Part shown: positions 54,523-62,685 of the stretch, piece by piece | Numbering within the stretch: position 1 is the stretch's first letter | Layout: each line of letters begins with the position of its first letter | Source: Streptomyces sp. HUAS ZL42 | GTDB taxonomy: Bacteria; Actinomycetota; Actinomycetes; Streptomycetales; Streptomycetaceae | Length of the DNA stretch: 64,000 bases | NCBI RefSeq assembly: GCF_040782645.1 | Contig: NZ_CP160403.1 | Location: 4,216,001 to 4,280,000, forward strand | Reading direction: 5' to 3' | Made by a program: the position numbers and the translations under genes | The notes under the pieces: generated by a model | Database searches by the model: none | What the model saw: only the letters and a program-made list of their open reading frames with translations | Told to the model about the DNA's origin: nothing

Positions 54523-55059
54523 ATGGCAACCGCATCCAGCTCAGCGCAGACCGCCCGCCTTCTCGAGCTCATGGCCCATCTCGATCCCCGGTGGTGGGAG
54601 ATCATCAACCCGCCCCAGCCACCCGTCGTCAACGGCGGCCTGAGTACCGTCCGTTCCACGACGGACGTCGACGAGGTGGCCCTGAACCCGCAGCCACTGC
54701 CGCCCCGCGAGGCCCTGTGGCGTGCGATCCGTGACATGTCCGTCTCGGTGGCGGAGGCCACGATCGCCGCGAGCCTGGCCGGCCGGAAACCCGCGGAGAT
54801 CCTCAAAGAGGTGGGGGACGACATCTGCCCCAAGCCGCCCAAGGTTCCCTGGCCCAAGAAGTGGCCCGTGCCGGTCCAGCTCCAGCAGGCGCTCGCCGTC
54901 GACGGAAACCTCGTCGCCCCCGCGATTCAGGCCACGGCCGCGATCGTCTTCCAGACCTACGCCACCCGTACCACGGACAAGCCCCTGAGCACCGCCTTCG
55001 CCGCCCTGGCCGACCGCTTGGCGGACACGGCCCTGAGCAACGCGGGCGCCAAGGTGTGA
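54523..55059 (+). CDS. uncharacterised protein with NPQPLPP motif
   Basis: A 178-residue protein with no signal peptide or membrane helix. The ATG has AAAGGAG upstream. After a helical start (LLELMAHLDPRWWEIINPP) comes the striking proline motif DEVALNPQPLPPRE (about 50-63), and later a Lys/Pro-rich turn (KPPKVPWPKKWPVPVQLQ) and a long C-terminal helical region. I recall NPQPLPP in several otherwise unrelated uncharacterised bacterial proteins, but no function. It stands alone, downstream of a gene graveyard. Codon usage is typical of the host, so recent transfer is not indicated. Confidence 0.65.
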   Translation: MATASSSAQTARLLELMAHLDPRWWEIINPPQPPVVNGGLSTVRSTTDVDEVALNPQPLPPREALWRAIRDMSVSVAEATIAASLAGRKPAEILKEVGDDICPKPPKVPWPKKWPVPVQLQQALAVDGNLVAPAIQATAAIVFQTYATRTTDKPLSTAFAALADRLADTALSNAGAKV

Positions 55060-55103
55060 CACCCGGGAGCCCGGCTGGGGCGGGGCGCCGTGCGTCCGCT
55101 GTG

Positions 55104-55444
55104 TCAATGACGTATCGGATCGGCCGGCGCCGCCTCGTACTCCTCACGAGCGAACACGTACGGGCCCAGCCGAGCACCGGGGCGCTGCCGGAGCCGGTGA
55201 GGAAGTGTGCCGGGCCTGCGCGGTCCGTCCCGAACTCGGGGACCGGAAGGCCGTCGTGCCGGCCCAGCACGAAGTCGGCCTCCTCCTCCGGCGTCTCGAA
55301 CTCGTCCGCCGGCTCCGGGTGCCACAGCTCGCGCGTCGCCTCCGCTGCCGGCACCCGCAGGTCCGTGCCGTCGATCCGTACGCCCCAGAGCGGCTGCCCG
55401 GGGCTCTCGGAGCGCGGACACTGGAGGAACTCGATGCGGTCCAC
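55104..55444 (-). pseudogene. disrupted small gene of unknown family (internal deletion)
   Basis: The GTG (preceded by GGGGAGGATGCC) opens VDRIEFLQCPRSESPGQPLW and reads VRIDGTDLRVPAAEATRELW through to GSGSAPVLG. The remaining end, LGPYVFAREEYEAAPADPIR, is in another frame and starts 1-2 bases further on. From memory, the intact family has some 40-50 more residues between these two segments, so an out-of-frame deletion is the best explanation; a 2-base indel is the alternative. Function unknown. Confidence 0.65.
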
Positions 55445-55485
55445 CCTGGCATCCTCCCCGGACGACGCCCGCGCCGCGAACCCCC

Positions 55486-57408
55486 TTATTTCGCGTACAG
55501 CTCCTCGATCTCCTGCTCGAAGTCCCGCATGACCGCCTCGCGCCGCAGCTTCATCGACGGCGTCAGATGGCCGGACACCTCCGTGAAGTCCACCGGCAGC
55601 ACGACGAATCCCCGTATCGACTCCGGGCGGGAGACCATCTTGTTCGCCTCGTCCACCGCCCGCTGCAGCACCGACCTCAACTCGTCGTCGTCCACCAGGA
55701 GTTCCGCCGGGACGGGATGCTTGCCGTTCATCTGGCGCCAGTGGGTGATGCCGTCCATGTCCAGGGTGATGAGCGCCGCGACATAGGGGCGGGCGTCGCC
55801 CACCAGCATGCATTGCGAGATCAGCGGATGGGAGCGCAGCCAGTTCTCCAGCGGCGCCGGTGCCACGCTCTTGCCGCCCGCCGTGATCAGCATCTCCTTC
55901 TTGCGGCCGGTGATGGTGAGGTAGCCCTCGTCGTCCAGCTCGCCGATGTCACCGGTCGCCAGCCAGCCGTCCGGTGCCGCGGGGACCACCCCGCCGGCCG
56001 CCGGGTCCCAGTAGCCGCGCAGTACGTGATCGCCGGCGATCAGGATCTCCCCGTCCGCGGCGATACGGATCTTCGTGCCGGGCAGGGGCCAGCCCACGGT
56101 CCCCAGGCGGGGTTTCTGCGGCGGTGTCACCGTCGATGCCCCCGTCACCTCCGTCAGGCCGTAGCCCTCGTAGATCTCGATGCCCGCGCCGGCGTAGAAC
56201 GCGGCCAGGCGGCGGCCCAGCGGGGAGCCGCCGCAGATGGCGTGGCGGACGCGGCCGCCCATGGCGTTGCGGATGCGCCGGTAGACGAGGGGGTCGTAGA
56301 AGGCGCGGGCCGCGCGCAGAGCGGCGGAGGGGCCCGAACCCGTGCCCGTCGCGCGGGCCTCCACCGCCTCGCCGTATCGCTGCGCCACCGACGCCGCCCG
56401 GTCGAAGGTCGACAGCCGGCCGCCCGCCTCCGCCTTCGCCCGCGCCGAGTTGAAGATTTTCTCCAGCATGTAGGGGATGGCCAGCAGACAGGTCGGTCGG
56501 AAGCTCGCCAGGTCCGGCAGCAGATCCTCCGCCTTGAGGCTGGGCGCGTGGCCCAGCCTCACCCGCGCCCGGATGCACGCGATGGCCACCATCCGGCCGA
56601 ACACATGGGACATCGGCAGGAAGAGGAGGACCGAGACCTCCTCGCTCGATCTGGCCTTGAAGATCGGGTAGAGGAGTTCGATCGCGTTGTCGACCTCGGC
56701 GAAGAAGTTGCCGTGGGTGAGCGCGCAGCCCTTGGGGCGGCCCGTGGTGCCGGAGGTGTAGATCAGGGTCGCGAGGGTGTCCGGGCCCAGCATGCCGCGC
56801 CGTACGGAGACTTCCTGGTCCGGCAGTCGCTCGCCCAGCTCCGCGAGGCGGTCCAGGTGGCCCTTTTCCAGGACCCACATGTGCTGGAGGTCGGGCAGAT
56901 GGTCCCGCTCCGGGCCGAGGGCCGCTGCCTGCGCGACCGTCTCGGTCACCAGGGCGACGGCGCCCGAGTCCTGGAGGATCCAGCGGGTCTGGAAGACGGA
57001 GGACGTGGGATAGACGGGGACGGTCACCAGGCCCGCCGCCCACGCGGCGAAGTCGAGGAGCGTCCACTCGTACGTCGTACGGGCCATGACGGCGATCCGG
57101 TCGCCCGGCATCAGGCCCTCGGTGACCAGGCCCTTGGCCAGGGCCAGCACCTGGTCGGCGAACTGGGTCGCCGTCACGTCCCCCCACTGTCCGTCCTGCG
57201 CCTTGCGGCTCAGGACGACGGCGTCGGGGACGGCGCTCGCGTTCTCGAAGGGCAGGTCGGCGAGCGACCCGTGCCGTACCGGCTGCGCGAACGGCGGCAC
57301 GGATGCCTCCCGGACGGCTCCGTCCAGTCGGCGGGTCTCGGGCGCCACGAGGGTGGGGGGAGCGTCGTCGTAGGTGGCGGAGGTGGGGGTGGGGTACGGG
57401 GTGGACAC
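55486..57408 (-). CDS. AMP-forming acyl-CoA synthetase (long-chain fatty acid-CoA ligase-like)
   Basis: A 640-residue ANL-superfamily adenylating enzyme that activates a carboxylic acid with ATP and transfers it to CoA. The P-loop-like motif is TLIYTSGTTGRPKGCALTHG; then IYEGYGLTEVTGASTV (A5 region), GYWDPAAGGVV with DGWLATGDIGELDDEGYL (A7-A8) and TGRKKEMLITAGGKSVAP (hinge). The last block, LTPSMKLRREAV, provides the A10 lysine. Extra insertions near 330-370 are typical of long-chain FadD15-type enzymes. It lies beside a truncated thiolase and the FabG4/MaoC pair, so fatty or polyketide acyl metabolism is likely. The start is ATG. Confidence 0.9.
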   Translation of the reverse strand: MSTPYPTPTSATYDDAPPTLVAPETRRLDGAVREASVPPFAQPVRHGSLADLPFENASAVPDAVVLSRKAQDGQWGDVTATQFADQVLALAKGLVTEGLMPGDRIAVMARTTYEWTLLDFAAWAAGLVTVPVYPTSSVFQTRWILQDSGAVALVTETVAQAAALGPERDHLPDLQHMWVLEKGHLDRLAELGERLPDQEVSVRRGMLGPDTLATLIYTSGTTGRPKGCALTHGNFFAEVDNAIELLYPIFKARSSEEVSVLLFLPMSHVFGRMVAIACIRARVRLGHAPSLKAEDLLPDLASFRPTCLLAIPYMLEKIFNSARAKAEAGGRLSTFDRAASVAQRYGEAVEARATGTGSGPSAALRAARAFYDPLVYRRIRNAMGGRVRHAICGGSPLGRRLAAFYAGAGIEIYEGYGLTEVTGASTVTPPQKPRLGTVGWPLPGTKIRIAADGEILIAGDHVLRGYWDPAAGGVVPAAPDGWLATGDIGELDDEGYLTITGRKKEMLITAGGKSVAPAPLENWLRSHPLISQCMLVGDARPYVAALITLDMDGITHWRQMNGKHPVPAELLVDDDELRSVLQRAVDEANKMVSRPESIRGFVVLPVDFTEVSGHLTPSMKLRREAVMRDFEQEIEELYAK

Positions 57409-57649
57409 GGGCGGCTCCCTGGGCGTGCAGCAACGAAACTGCTTGCTGCCATGACGTACGTTCCTCGCACACCGAGGCGTTCACCGGCATTTCCCTCCAG
57501 AGAGGGGTTACCGCCGGTTAGGCAGGAGATCGTACGGGGTCCAGGTGGGGAGGTTGTGCCGTTTCCGGGGTGTTCTGGAGCCAGGGGTGTGCAGCATCGG
57601 GGAACTCACGGGGCCGCCTCTACGCCTCGTCAACCCGGCTGACTTGAAG

Positions 57650-58006
57650 GCTTATTGAGCCGATCTTGACCCGCCGAGCGACTTCGCCCGCCGCGCCTCC
57701 GGCAGCAGGCGCCGCAACTCGTAGCTGGATGTCGTACGCGGGAGTGCGCGGGTCCAGTACCGAGCCGGGGACCGTCTCGCGGGTCAGGTTGAAGTCGCGG
57801 CTGCGCTTGAGGACCTCACCGGCGACGAACTCGCCCACGGCGCCCGGGCCGTCGAGGCGGTACCGCGCGGCGAGGCCGTCGAGGGCCGCCGTGAGCATCT
57901 CCTGGTTCGAGGCGGTGGCGTACGGGCCGTCCGAGCGTGCGAACGGGATGCGCGCGCCGCCGATGACCGCGACGCGCCGGACTTCCGGCGCCTTCAAGGT
58001 GCTCAT
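57650..58006 (-). pseudogene. truncated FadA2-like thiolase remnant
   Basis: The ATG opens MSTLKAPEVRRVAVIGGARI and gives about 95 residues of a normal acetyl-CoA acetyltransferase N-terminus, ending SVLDPRTPAYDIQ. The usual next block (QACGTG, with the nucleophilic cysteine) is absent. In the other frame the sequence continues ELRRLLPEARRAKSLGG, a segment I recall from some 40 residues further into the family, and then stops. So an out-of-frame internal deletion removed the catalytic cysteine, and the remaining 270 or so residues are gone. It is divergent from the FabG4-like gene, as the intact fadA2 is in related genomes. Confidence 0.8.
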
Positions 58007-58033
58007 CTCGACCTGCTCCTCCGCCGTGACCTA

Positions 58034-58072
58034 GACTTACCCCCGGTAACCCTACTTCGGAGTAAGTAAGTC
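58034..58072. promoter_or_regulatory. nested operator region of the thiolase/FabG4 divergent promoter
   Basis: Outer arms GACTTAC (58034) and GTAAGTC (58066) enclose TTACC-CCC-GGTAA (58037-58049) and TACT-TCGG-AGTA (58053-58064). Nested symmetry of this kind between divergent genes suggests tandem binding of a dimeric repressor, most simply the TetR-family product encoded two genes downstream. Confidence 0.6.
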
Positions 58073-58119
58073 GACGCCAGAAACCGGGCAAACAGTTCAC
58101 GCCAGCTGGGGAGACGGAC

Positions 58120-59421
58120 ATGGCCGACCGCTATCTGCGCTTCACGGGTACCGCGCCGGGCCGGTTTCTCACCCGGCGCCTGGGCCTCCCGCAACCGGCG
58201 GCCCTCGGACGCTGGTCGCCCGAGCGGCCGTCCCTGGCCGGCGGCCTGCTGCACCTCACCGCCGGCAAGTCCGACCTCGGCCTCGGCCCGGTGCTCGCCC
58301 GGACGGACCTCGTCGGTCCCTCCGACCGGCCCGCCGCGGTCGTCCTGGACGCCACCGGCGTGCGCGACGTCGAAGGACTCGGCGAGGTGCACGCGGCCCT
58401 GCACGCCGTCGTGCGGTCGGTCGCCGTGAGCGGGCGGATCGTGGTGCTCGGCGCGCCACTCGACGCGGCCGATCATCACCAGGCCGCCGCCCAGCAGGCC
58501 CTCGAGGGCTTCACGCGCTCGCTCGGCAAGGAGGTCGGACGCGGCAGGACCGTCAACCTCGTCCGGCTCACCGACGCGGCCGCCGCCGAGTCCACCCTGC
58601 GCTTCCTGCTCTCCCCCAAGTCGGCGTACGTCAGCGGCCAGGTGATCGAGGTCGGGGTGCCCGGGGTCACCGCCCCGGGCGACTGGGACCGGCCCCTCAC
58701 CGGCCGCACGGCCCTGGTCACCGGCGCCGCCCGCGGGATCGGCGAGGCCGTCGCCGAGACGCTGGCCAGGGACGGAGCCCGGGTGGTCGTACTCGACACA
58801 CCGCAGGCCGAGGACGACGCGCGCAGGGTCGCCGAGCGGTTGAACGGCAGCGCCCTCGCCCTCGACATCACCACCGCCGACGCGGGCGAACGCATCGCCG
58901 CCGCCCTCCCCGACCGCCTGGACGTCCTGATCCACAACGCGGGCATCACCCGTGACCGGCGACTGGTCAACATGCCCGAGGAGCGCTGGAGTTCCGTGCT
59001 CGACGTGAACCTGGGGAGCGTGCTGCGCACGACGGACGCGCTGCTGGCGGCCGGTGCGATCAGGCGAGGGGGCCGGATCGTGGCCACGGCCTCCATCGCG
59101 GGCCTCGCGGGCAACGCGGGCCAGACGAACTACGGGGCGAGCAAGGCGGGCGTCGTCGGCCTGGTGCGCTCCCTCGCGCCGCGCGCGCTCGCCGAACACG
59201 GGGTGACCGTCAACGCGGTCGCGCCCGGGTTCATCGAGACGAAGATGACGGCCGCCGTGCCGCTGTTCATCCGGGAGGCGGGGCGCCGGATGAACTCCCT
59301 CGCGCAGGGCGGGCTGCCCGTCGACGTCGCCGAGACCACCGCCTGGCTCGCGCACCCGGCGTCCGGGGCGGTCAACGGGCAGGTCGTGCGGGTGTGCGGC
59401 CAGAGCCTCCTGGGGGCGTAG
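58120..59421 (+). CDS. FabG4-type high-molecular-weight 3-oxoacyl-(ACP/CoA) reductase
   Basis: A 433-residue SDR oxidoreductase. The C-terminal domain (about 190-433) is the catalytic short-chain dehydrogenase: TGAARGIGEA (201-210), HNAG (272-275), catalytic serine S325, YGASK (Y338, K342) and NAVAPGFIETKM. The N-terminal half (1-185) is a degenerate, flavodoxin-like Rossmann unit, as in FabG4 of mycobacteria. It reduces 3-oxoacyl thioesters, probably with NADH. The start ATG follows GGGGAGACGG. Its TAG overlaps the next GTG (TAGTG), so the MaoC gene is translationally coupled. Confidence 0.9.
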   Translation: MADRYLRFTGTAPGRFLTRRLGLPQPAALGRWSPERPSLAGGLLHLTAGKSDLGLGPVLARTDLVGPSDRPAAVVLDATGVRDVEGLGEVHAALHAVVRSVAVSGRIVVLGAPLDAADHHQAAAQQALEGFTRSLGKEVGRGRTVNLVRLTDAAAAESTLRFLLSPKSAYVSGQVIEVGVPGVTAPGDWDRPLTGRTALVTGAARGIGEAVAETLARDGARVVVLDTPQAEDDARRVAERLNGSALALDITTADAGERIAAALPDRLDVLIHNAGITRDRRLVNMPEERWSSVLDVNLGSVLRTTDALLAAGAIRRGGRIVATASIAGLAGNAGQTNYGASKAGVVGLVRSLAPRALAEHGVTVNAVAPGFIETKMTAAVPLFIREAGRRMNSLAQGGLPVDVAETTAWLAHPASGAVNGQVVRVCGQSLLGA

Positions 59422-60254
59422 TGGGCACGCTCACCGCTCCCCCGGCCCTCGGTCCGCTGCTCGCCCGGGGCGCACTGCGCTCACCCTTCAAGCGGCCCCA
59501 CCCGGGCGTCGCCTTCTCCGGCGGCCGGCTCGTGCTGCCCGGGCTGCGGGTCGACCTGGCCCGGCTGGCCGCCTACGAGCGGGTGTGCGGCTTCCCGACC
59601 GGTGACGACGCCCTGCCGGTCACCTATCCGCATGTGCTGGGCTTCCCGCTGGCCATGAGCATCATGAGCGGCCGGGACTTCCCTCTTCCGCTGCTGGGCC
59701 TCGTCCACACGTCGATCGAGATCACCCGGCACCGGGCGCTCGCGTCCACGGAGACGTACGAACTCGCCGTGCACGTCGACCGGTTGGCCCCGCACCGGCG
59801 CGGGACGGAGGCGTACGTCGTCACGGAACTGAGGCAGGACGCCGACGTCGTCTGGGAGTCGACCAGCACCTACCTGGCCCGGCACCGCACCGGCTCCGCG
59901 CCCGCCGCCGAACGTCCGGCGGCCGGGCCCGCGCTCCCCGTCCTCGACGAGTGGCATCTCGCCGCCGACGTGGGCCGGCGCTACGGTGCCGCCTCCGGCG
60001 ACCGCAACCCCATCCACCTCCACCCCCTCACCGCCCGCCTGTTCGGCTTCCCCCGGGCCATCGCGCACGGCATGTGGACGGTGGCCAGGTGCCTGGCGGC
60101 GCACGGCACGCCGCAAGCCGCCTTCGTGCGGGCGGAGTTCAGGGCACCGGTGCTGTTACCGGGGACGGTGACGTACGCGGCGGAGGGCGGGCGGTTCGAG
60201 CTCAGGGGCGGCGACAGGGTGCATGTCACCGGGAGCGTTCAGCCGCTGGTGTGA
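59421..60254 (+). CDS. MaoC-like (HtdX-type) 3-hydroxyacyl dehydratase
   Basis: A 277-residue hot-dog-fold hydratase/dehydratase in the double-domain arrangement. The hydratase 2 motif is YGAASGDRNPIHLHPLTARL followed by FGFPRAIAHGMW, holding the catalytic aspartate and histidine. The GTG start directly overlaps the preceding stop. Codon 246 is TTA (60156-60158) in the LLPGTV segment, a leucine codon that in Streptomyces needs the developmentally regulated bldA tRNA; the rest of the gene is ordinary. The 3' end overlaps the convergent TetR gene. With FabG4 it could form the reduction-dehydration half of a fatty-acyl cycle. Confidence 0.88.
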   Translation: MGTLTAPPALGPLLARGALRSPFKRPHPGVAFSGGRLVLPGLRVDLARLAAYERVCGFPTGDDALPVTYPHVLGFPLAMSIMSGRDFPLPLLGLVHTSIEITRHRALASTETYELAVHVDRLAPHRRGTEAYVVTELRQDADVVWESTSTYLARHRTGSAPAAERPAAGPALPVLDEWHLAADVGRRYGAASGDRNPIHLHPLTARLFGFPRAIAHGMWTVARCLAAHGTPQAAFVRAEFRAPVLLPGTVTYAAEGGRFELRGGDRVHVTGSVQPLV

Positions 60255-60901
60255 GCCGGGTCCTCCGGCGGTGACCAGGCCCGCCCCACCATGAGGCTGC
60301 CCAGCCCCGCCCATGCGAAGTTCATCAGGGTCACCGCCGCCTGCCGGGCACTCACGCCCTCCGTCGCGTTGGCCCAGGCGGCGAGGGACTCACCGGCGCC
60401 GACCAGGGCCTCGGCGAGACCGGCCACCTCGCGCTCGGGCATGTCGGGGTCACGGTGCGCCTCCCGTGCCGCGACGACGATCAGCTGCGTCACGAACGCG
60501 ACGAGCTCCTCACGCATCGCGGTGACCTCGGAGGCGAAGGCCTCGCCGTGCGTTCGGGCCTGGAGGTGCAGTACGGACCAGCCGTCCGGGTGCTGCGAGG
60601 TGTGCGTGAAGAACGCCAGCAGACCTTCCCAGAGTTGCCGGTCGGCGGGAAGGTCGGTCCGTACGCCGGCGCGCACGGCGTCGGTGAGCGCCTTGGCCTC
60701 ACGCCGTATGCAGGCGGTGAAGAGCTCGTCCTTCGAGTTCAGGTACAGGTACACCAACGGCTTGGACACACCCGCGAGTTCGGCGATGTCGTCCATCGAC
60801 GCGGCCATGTACCCGCGCTGGCCGAAGATGTGGACGGCGGCGTCGAGCATCTGCTGCTCACGCACCGCACGCGGCATCCGCTTGGTCTTCACGACACCCA
60901 T
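60239..60901 (-). CDS. TetR-family transcriptional regulator
   Basis: A 220-residue regulator with the usual N-terminal helix-turn-helix (MLDAAVHIFGQRGYMAASMD and the recognition helix around AGVSKPLVYLYLNSKDEL) and an all-helical C-terminal ligand domain. The ATG is used, giving MGVVKTKRMPRAVREQQML. It is convergent with the MaoC gene (overlapping stops). The likely operator is the nested palindrome in the thiolase/FabG4 divergent region. The inducer is presumably an acyl-CoA; this is inference from family and neighbours. Confidence 0.92.
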   Translation of the reverse strand: MGVVKTKRMPRAVREQQMLDAAVHIFGQRGYMAASMDDIAELAGVSKPLVYLYLNSKDELFTACIRREAKALTDAVRAGVRTDLPADRQLWEGLLAFFTHTSQHPDGWSVLHLQARTHGEAFASEVTAMREELVAFVTQLIVVAAREAHRDPDMPEREVAGLAEALVGAGESLAAWANATEGVSARQAAVTLMNFAWAGLGSLMVGRAWSPPEDPAHTSG

Positions 60902-60962
60902 GGGGGCAAGACTAATTGCGGACGGCGCGGGACAACTCCCCTGGGACGCGTCCTGGGAGCAA

Positions 60963-61265
60963 CTAGGAGGCCTGCCCCTGGGCGCGGGCCGCCTCGTCCA
61001 CCGCGTCGTCCTCCTGGCTGCGGTTGGCCTCGAGGTTGGCCTTGACCCGGTCGACCCTCTGCACGATGCGCACGGACGCCCGGTCCCGCTCCTTGCGCAG
61101 CACCACGAAGCTGATCGGCGCCGAGATCACCAGCGCCAGCAGGAGGACCCACATGCCGTTGGACTCACCGAGGCCGCGCGGGACGACGCCCGAGTAGACG
61201 AGGCCCCAGACGACCACGAGGCAGCCCGCGAAGATCCCGAGGCGCATCAGCGTGTAGCGGAGCAT
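60963..61265 (-). CDS. DUF4229 small membrane protein
   Basis: A 100-residue protein with two hydrophobic segments (about 8-27 and 39-57; LRLGIFAGCLVVVWGLV-type and WVLLLALVISAPISFVVL) and a charged, helical cytoplasmic tail (RDRASVRIVQRVDRVKANLE and on). The pattern and length match DUF4229, present in most actinomycetes. The function is unknown. It precedes the TetR gene by some 60 bases on the same strand. Confidence 0.82.
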   Translation of the reverse strand: MLRYTLMRLGIFAGCLVVVWGLVYSGVVPRGLGESNGMWVLLLALVISAPISFVVLRKERDRASVRIVQRVDRVKANLEANRSQEDDAVDEAARAQGQAS

Positions 61266-61379
61266 CTCAATCCACTCTTTCGTTTCCGGGGGTCCCCTGG
61301 GGGAGGTCCTAACCCACCCAAACGTGCACCGTCCAGTGAAGCACGCCGGGCTCCGGATCCTGGAGGGGGGTGCGGGGAC

Positions 61380-61904
61380 TCACATCAGCGGCAGCAGCAT
61401 CGTGATGTCGTCGCGGTCGTCCCCCGGCGCGACCCGGATCGCGCCGGGCACCCGGCCGACCTCCTTGTAGCCGCAGGAGCCGTAGAACCGCTCCAGGCCG
61501 AGCCCGCCGCGGCAGGTGAGACGTATCGCGTCGATGCCGTCGAAGCCGCGGGCGGCGTCCGCCGCGGCCGCCAGCAGGTCGCGGCCGTACCCCTTGCCCT
61601 GGTGCCGGGGGTGCACCATCACCGTGTACAGCCACACCCAGTGGGTCATCAGCCGGTGCGTGTTGAAGCTGAAGAAGGCGGTCGCGGCCACATCACCCGC
61701 CTCGTCGTGCCCGACGAGCAGCCGCATGCCGCCCTCCGCCATCGACGCGAGCTGCTTCACCAGCGCGGGCCGGATCGTCTCCCGCGTCACGGGCGGCACG
61801 AAGCCGACGGCACCGCCGGCGTTGGAGACGTCGGTCCACAGGTCGAGGACGCCGTCGTGCAGGGTGGGTGTGACGGCCGGGTCGAGTGTGAAAGTAAGGG
61901 ACAC
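61380..61904 (-). CDS. GNAT-family N-acetyltransferase
   Basis: A 174-residue acetyl-CoA-dependent transferase. Motif A, VMVHPRHQGKGYGRDLLAAA, contains the acetyl-CoA phosphate-binding QGKGYG; the following DAIRLTCRGGLGLERFYGSC completes the fold. The start is GTG (VSLTFTLDPAV). It lies 16 bases downstream of udgX on the same strand and is probably in the same transcript. The acceptor is unknown. Confidence 0.82.
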   Translation of the reverse strand: MSLTFTLDPAVTPTLHDGVLDLWTDVSNAGGAVGFVPPVTRETIRPALVKQLASMAEGGMRLLVGHDEAGDVAATAFFSFNTHRLMTHWVWLYTVMVHPRHQGKGYGRDLLAAAADAARGFDGIDAIRLTCRGGLGLERFYGSCGYKEVGRVPGAIRVAPGDDRDDITMLLPLM

Positions 61905-61920
61905 TGCGCCATCGTACTCA

Positions 61921-62559
61921 TTACGACAGTGCCCGTGCCGCCACTTTCAGATCCGATACCAGCCCCCGGTACGCGCCCTCCCGGTCGTCGGCCCGCAGCA
62001 CGGACGAGGGGTGCACGGTCGGCACCAGCCTCTCCTGCCGCCCGTGGATCTCCTCCTCCAGCACCGTGCCGCGCACCTGCGTGACCCGGAACGACGACCC
62101 GAGCAGCGCCTTCCCGGCCGTCGCGCCCAGCACCACGATCAGCTCGGGTTCCACGATCGCCAGCTCGGCGGCGAGCCACGGCCCGCACGCGGTCATCTCG
62201 CGCAGGCTGGGCGCCTTGTGGATCCGGCGCTTACGGGGCTCGGCCTGCGTGAACTTGAAGTGCTTGACGGCGTTGGTGACGTAGGTCTCCGCCGGGTCGA
62301 TGCCGGCCTCCGCGAGGGCCTTGTCGAGCAGCTTCCCCGCGGGTCCGACGAACGGCTTGCCCTGCCGGTCCTCCTGGTCCCCGGGCTGCTCACCCACGAG
62401 CATCACCCGGGCGTGTGCGTTGCCCGCGCCGAACACCGTCTGGGTGGCTGCCCGGTGCAAGGGACAGCCACGGCAGCCTGCGGCGGCCCGCCGCAGGGCG
62501 GTGAGCCCACCCCGATCGGGGACGAAGGGTTCAGCGGTGTAGGCCTCATCGGATGTCAC
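61921..62559 (-). CDS. udgX: uracil-DNA glycosylase UdgX
   Basis: A 212-residue family 4-related DNA glycosylase of the UdgX type, which excises uracil and becomes covalently trapped on the product. Motif A is GEQPGDQED (56-64), the following FVGPAGKLL is conserved, and the unique R-loop KRRIH is at 110-114, with the trapping histidine H114. Motif B, HPSSVLR, is near the end. Iron-sulfur ligands appear to be C29, C32 and C125, with H100 (NAVKH) where other family 4 enzymes have a cysteine. The GTG start is chosen because homology begins at once; the longer frame lacks family features. It is followed by the GNAT gene. Confidence 0.92.
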   Translation of the reverse strand: MTSDEAYTAEPFVPDRGGLTALRRAAAGCRGCPLHRAATQTVFGAGNAHARVMLVGEQPGDQEDRQGKPFVGPAGKLLDKALAEAGIDPAETYVTNAVKHFKFTQAEPRKRRIHKAPSLREMTACGPWLAAELAIVEPELIVVLGATAGKALLGSSFRVTQVRGTVLEEEIHGRQERLVPTVHPSSVLRADDREGAYRGLVSDLKVAARALS

Positions 62560-62685
62560 GAACGCCGAGTACCCAGCCAACGGGAGTACGCCAACCAAGG
62601 GGCGCGGGGCTGTCTCGATATGCGGCTCCGCCGCGTGGGCGCGACCAGCCCCCACGACCCGTAGCCCGGGTACGACCTGAAACCC

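Noticed and set aside
54803..55813. 336-codon minus-strand gene
   Set aside because: It merges antisense of the NPQPLPP gene and of the acyl-CoA ligase end around a real but disrupted 113-codon gene.
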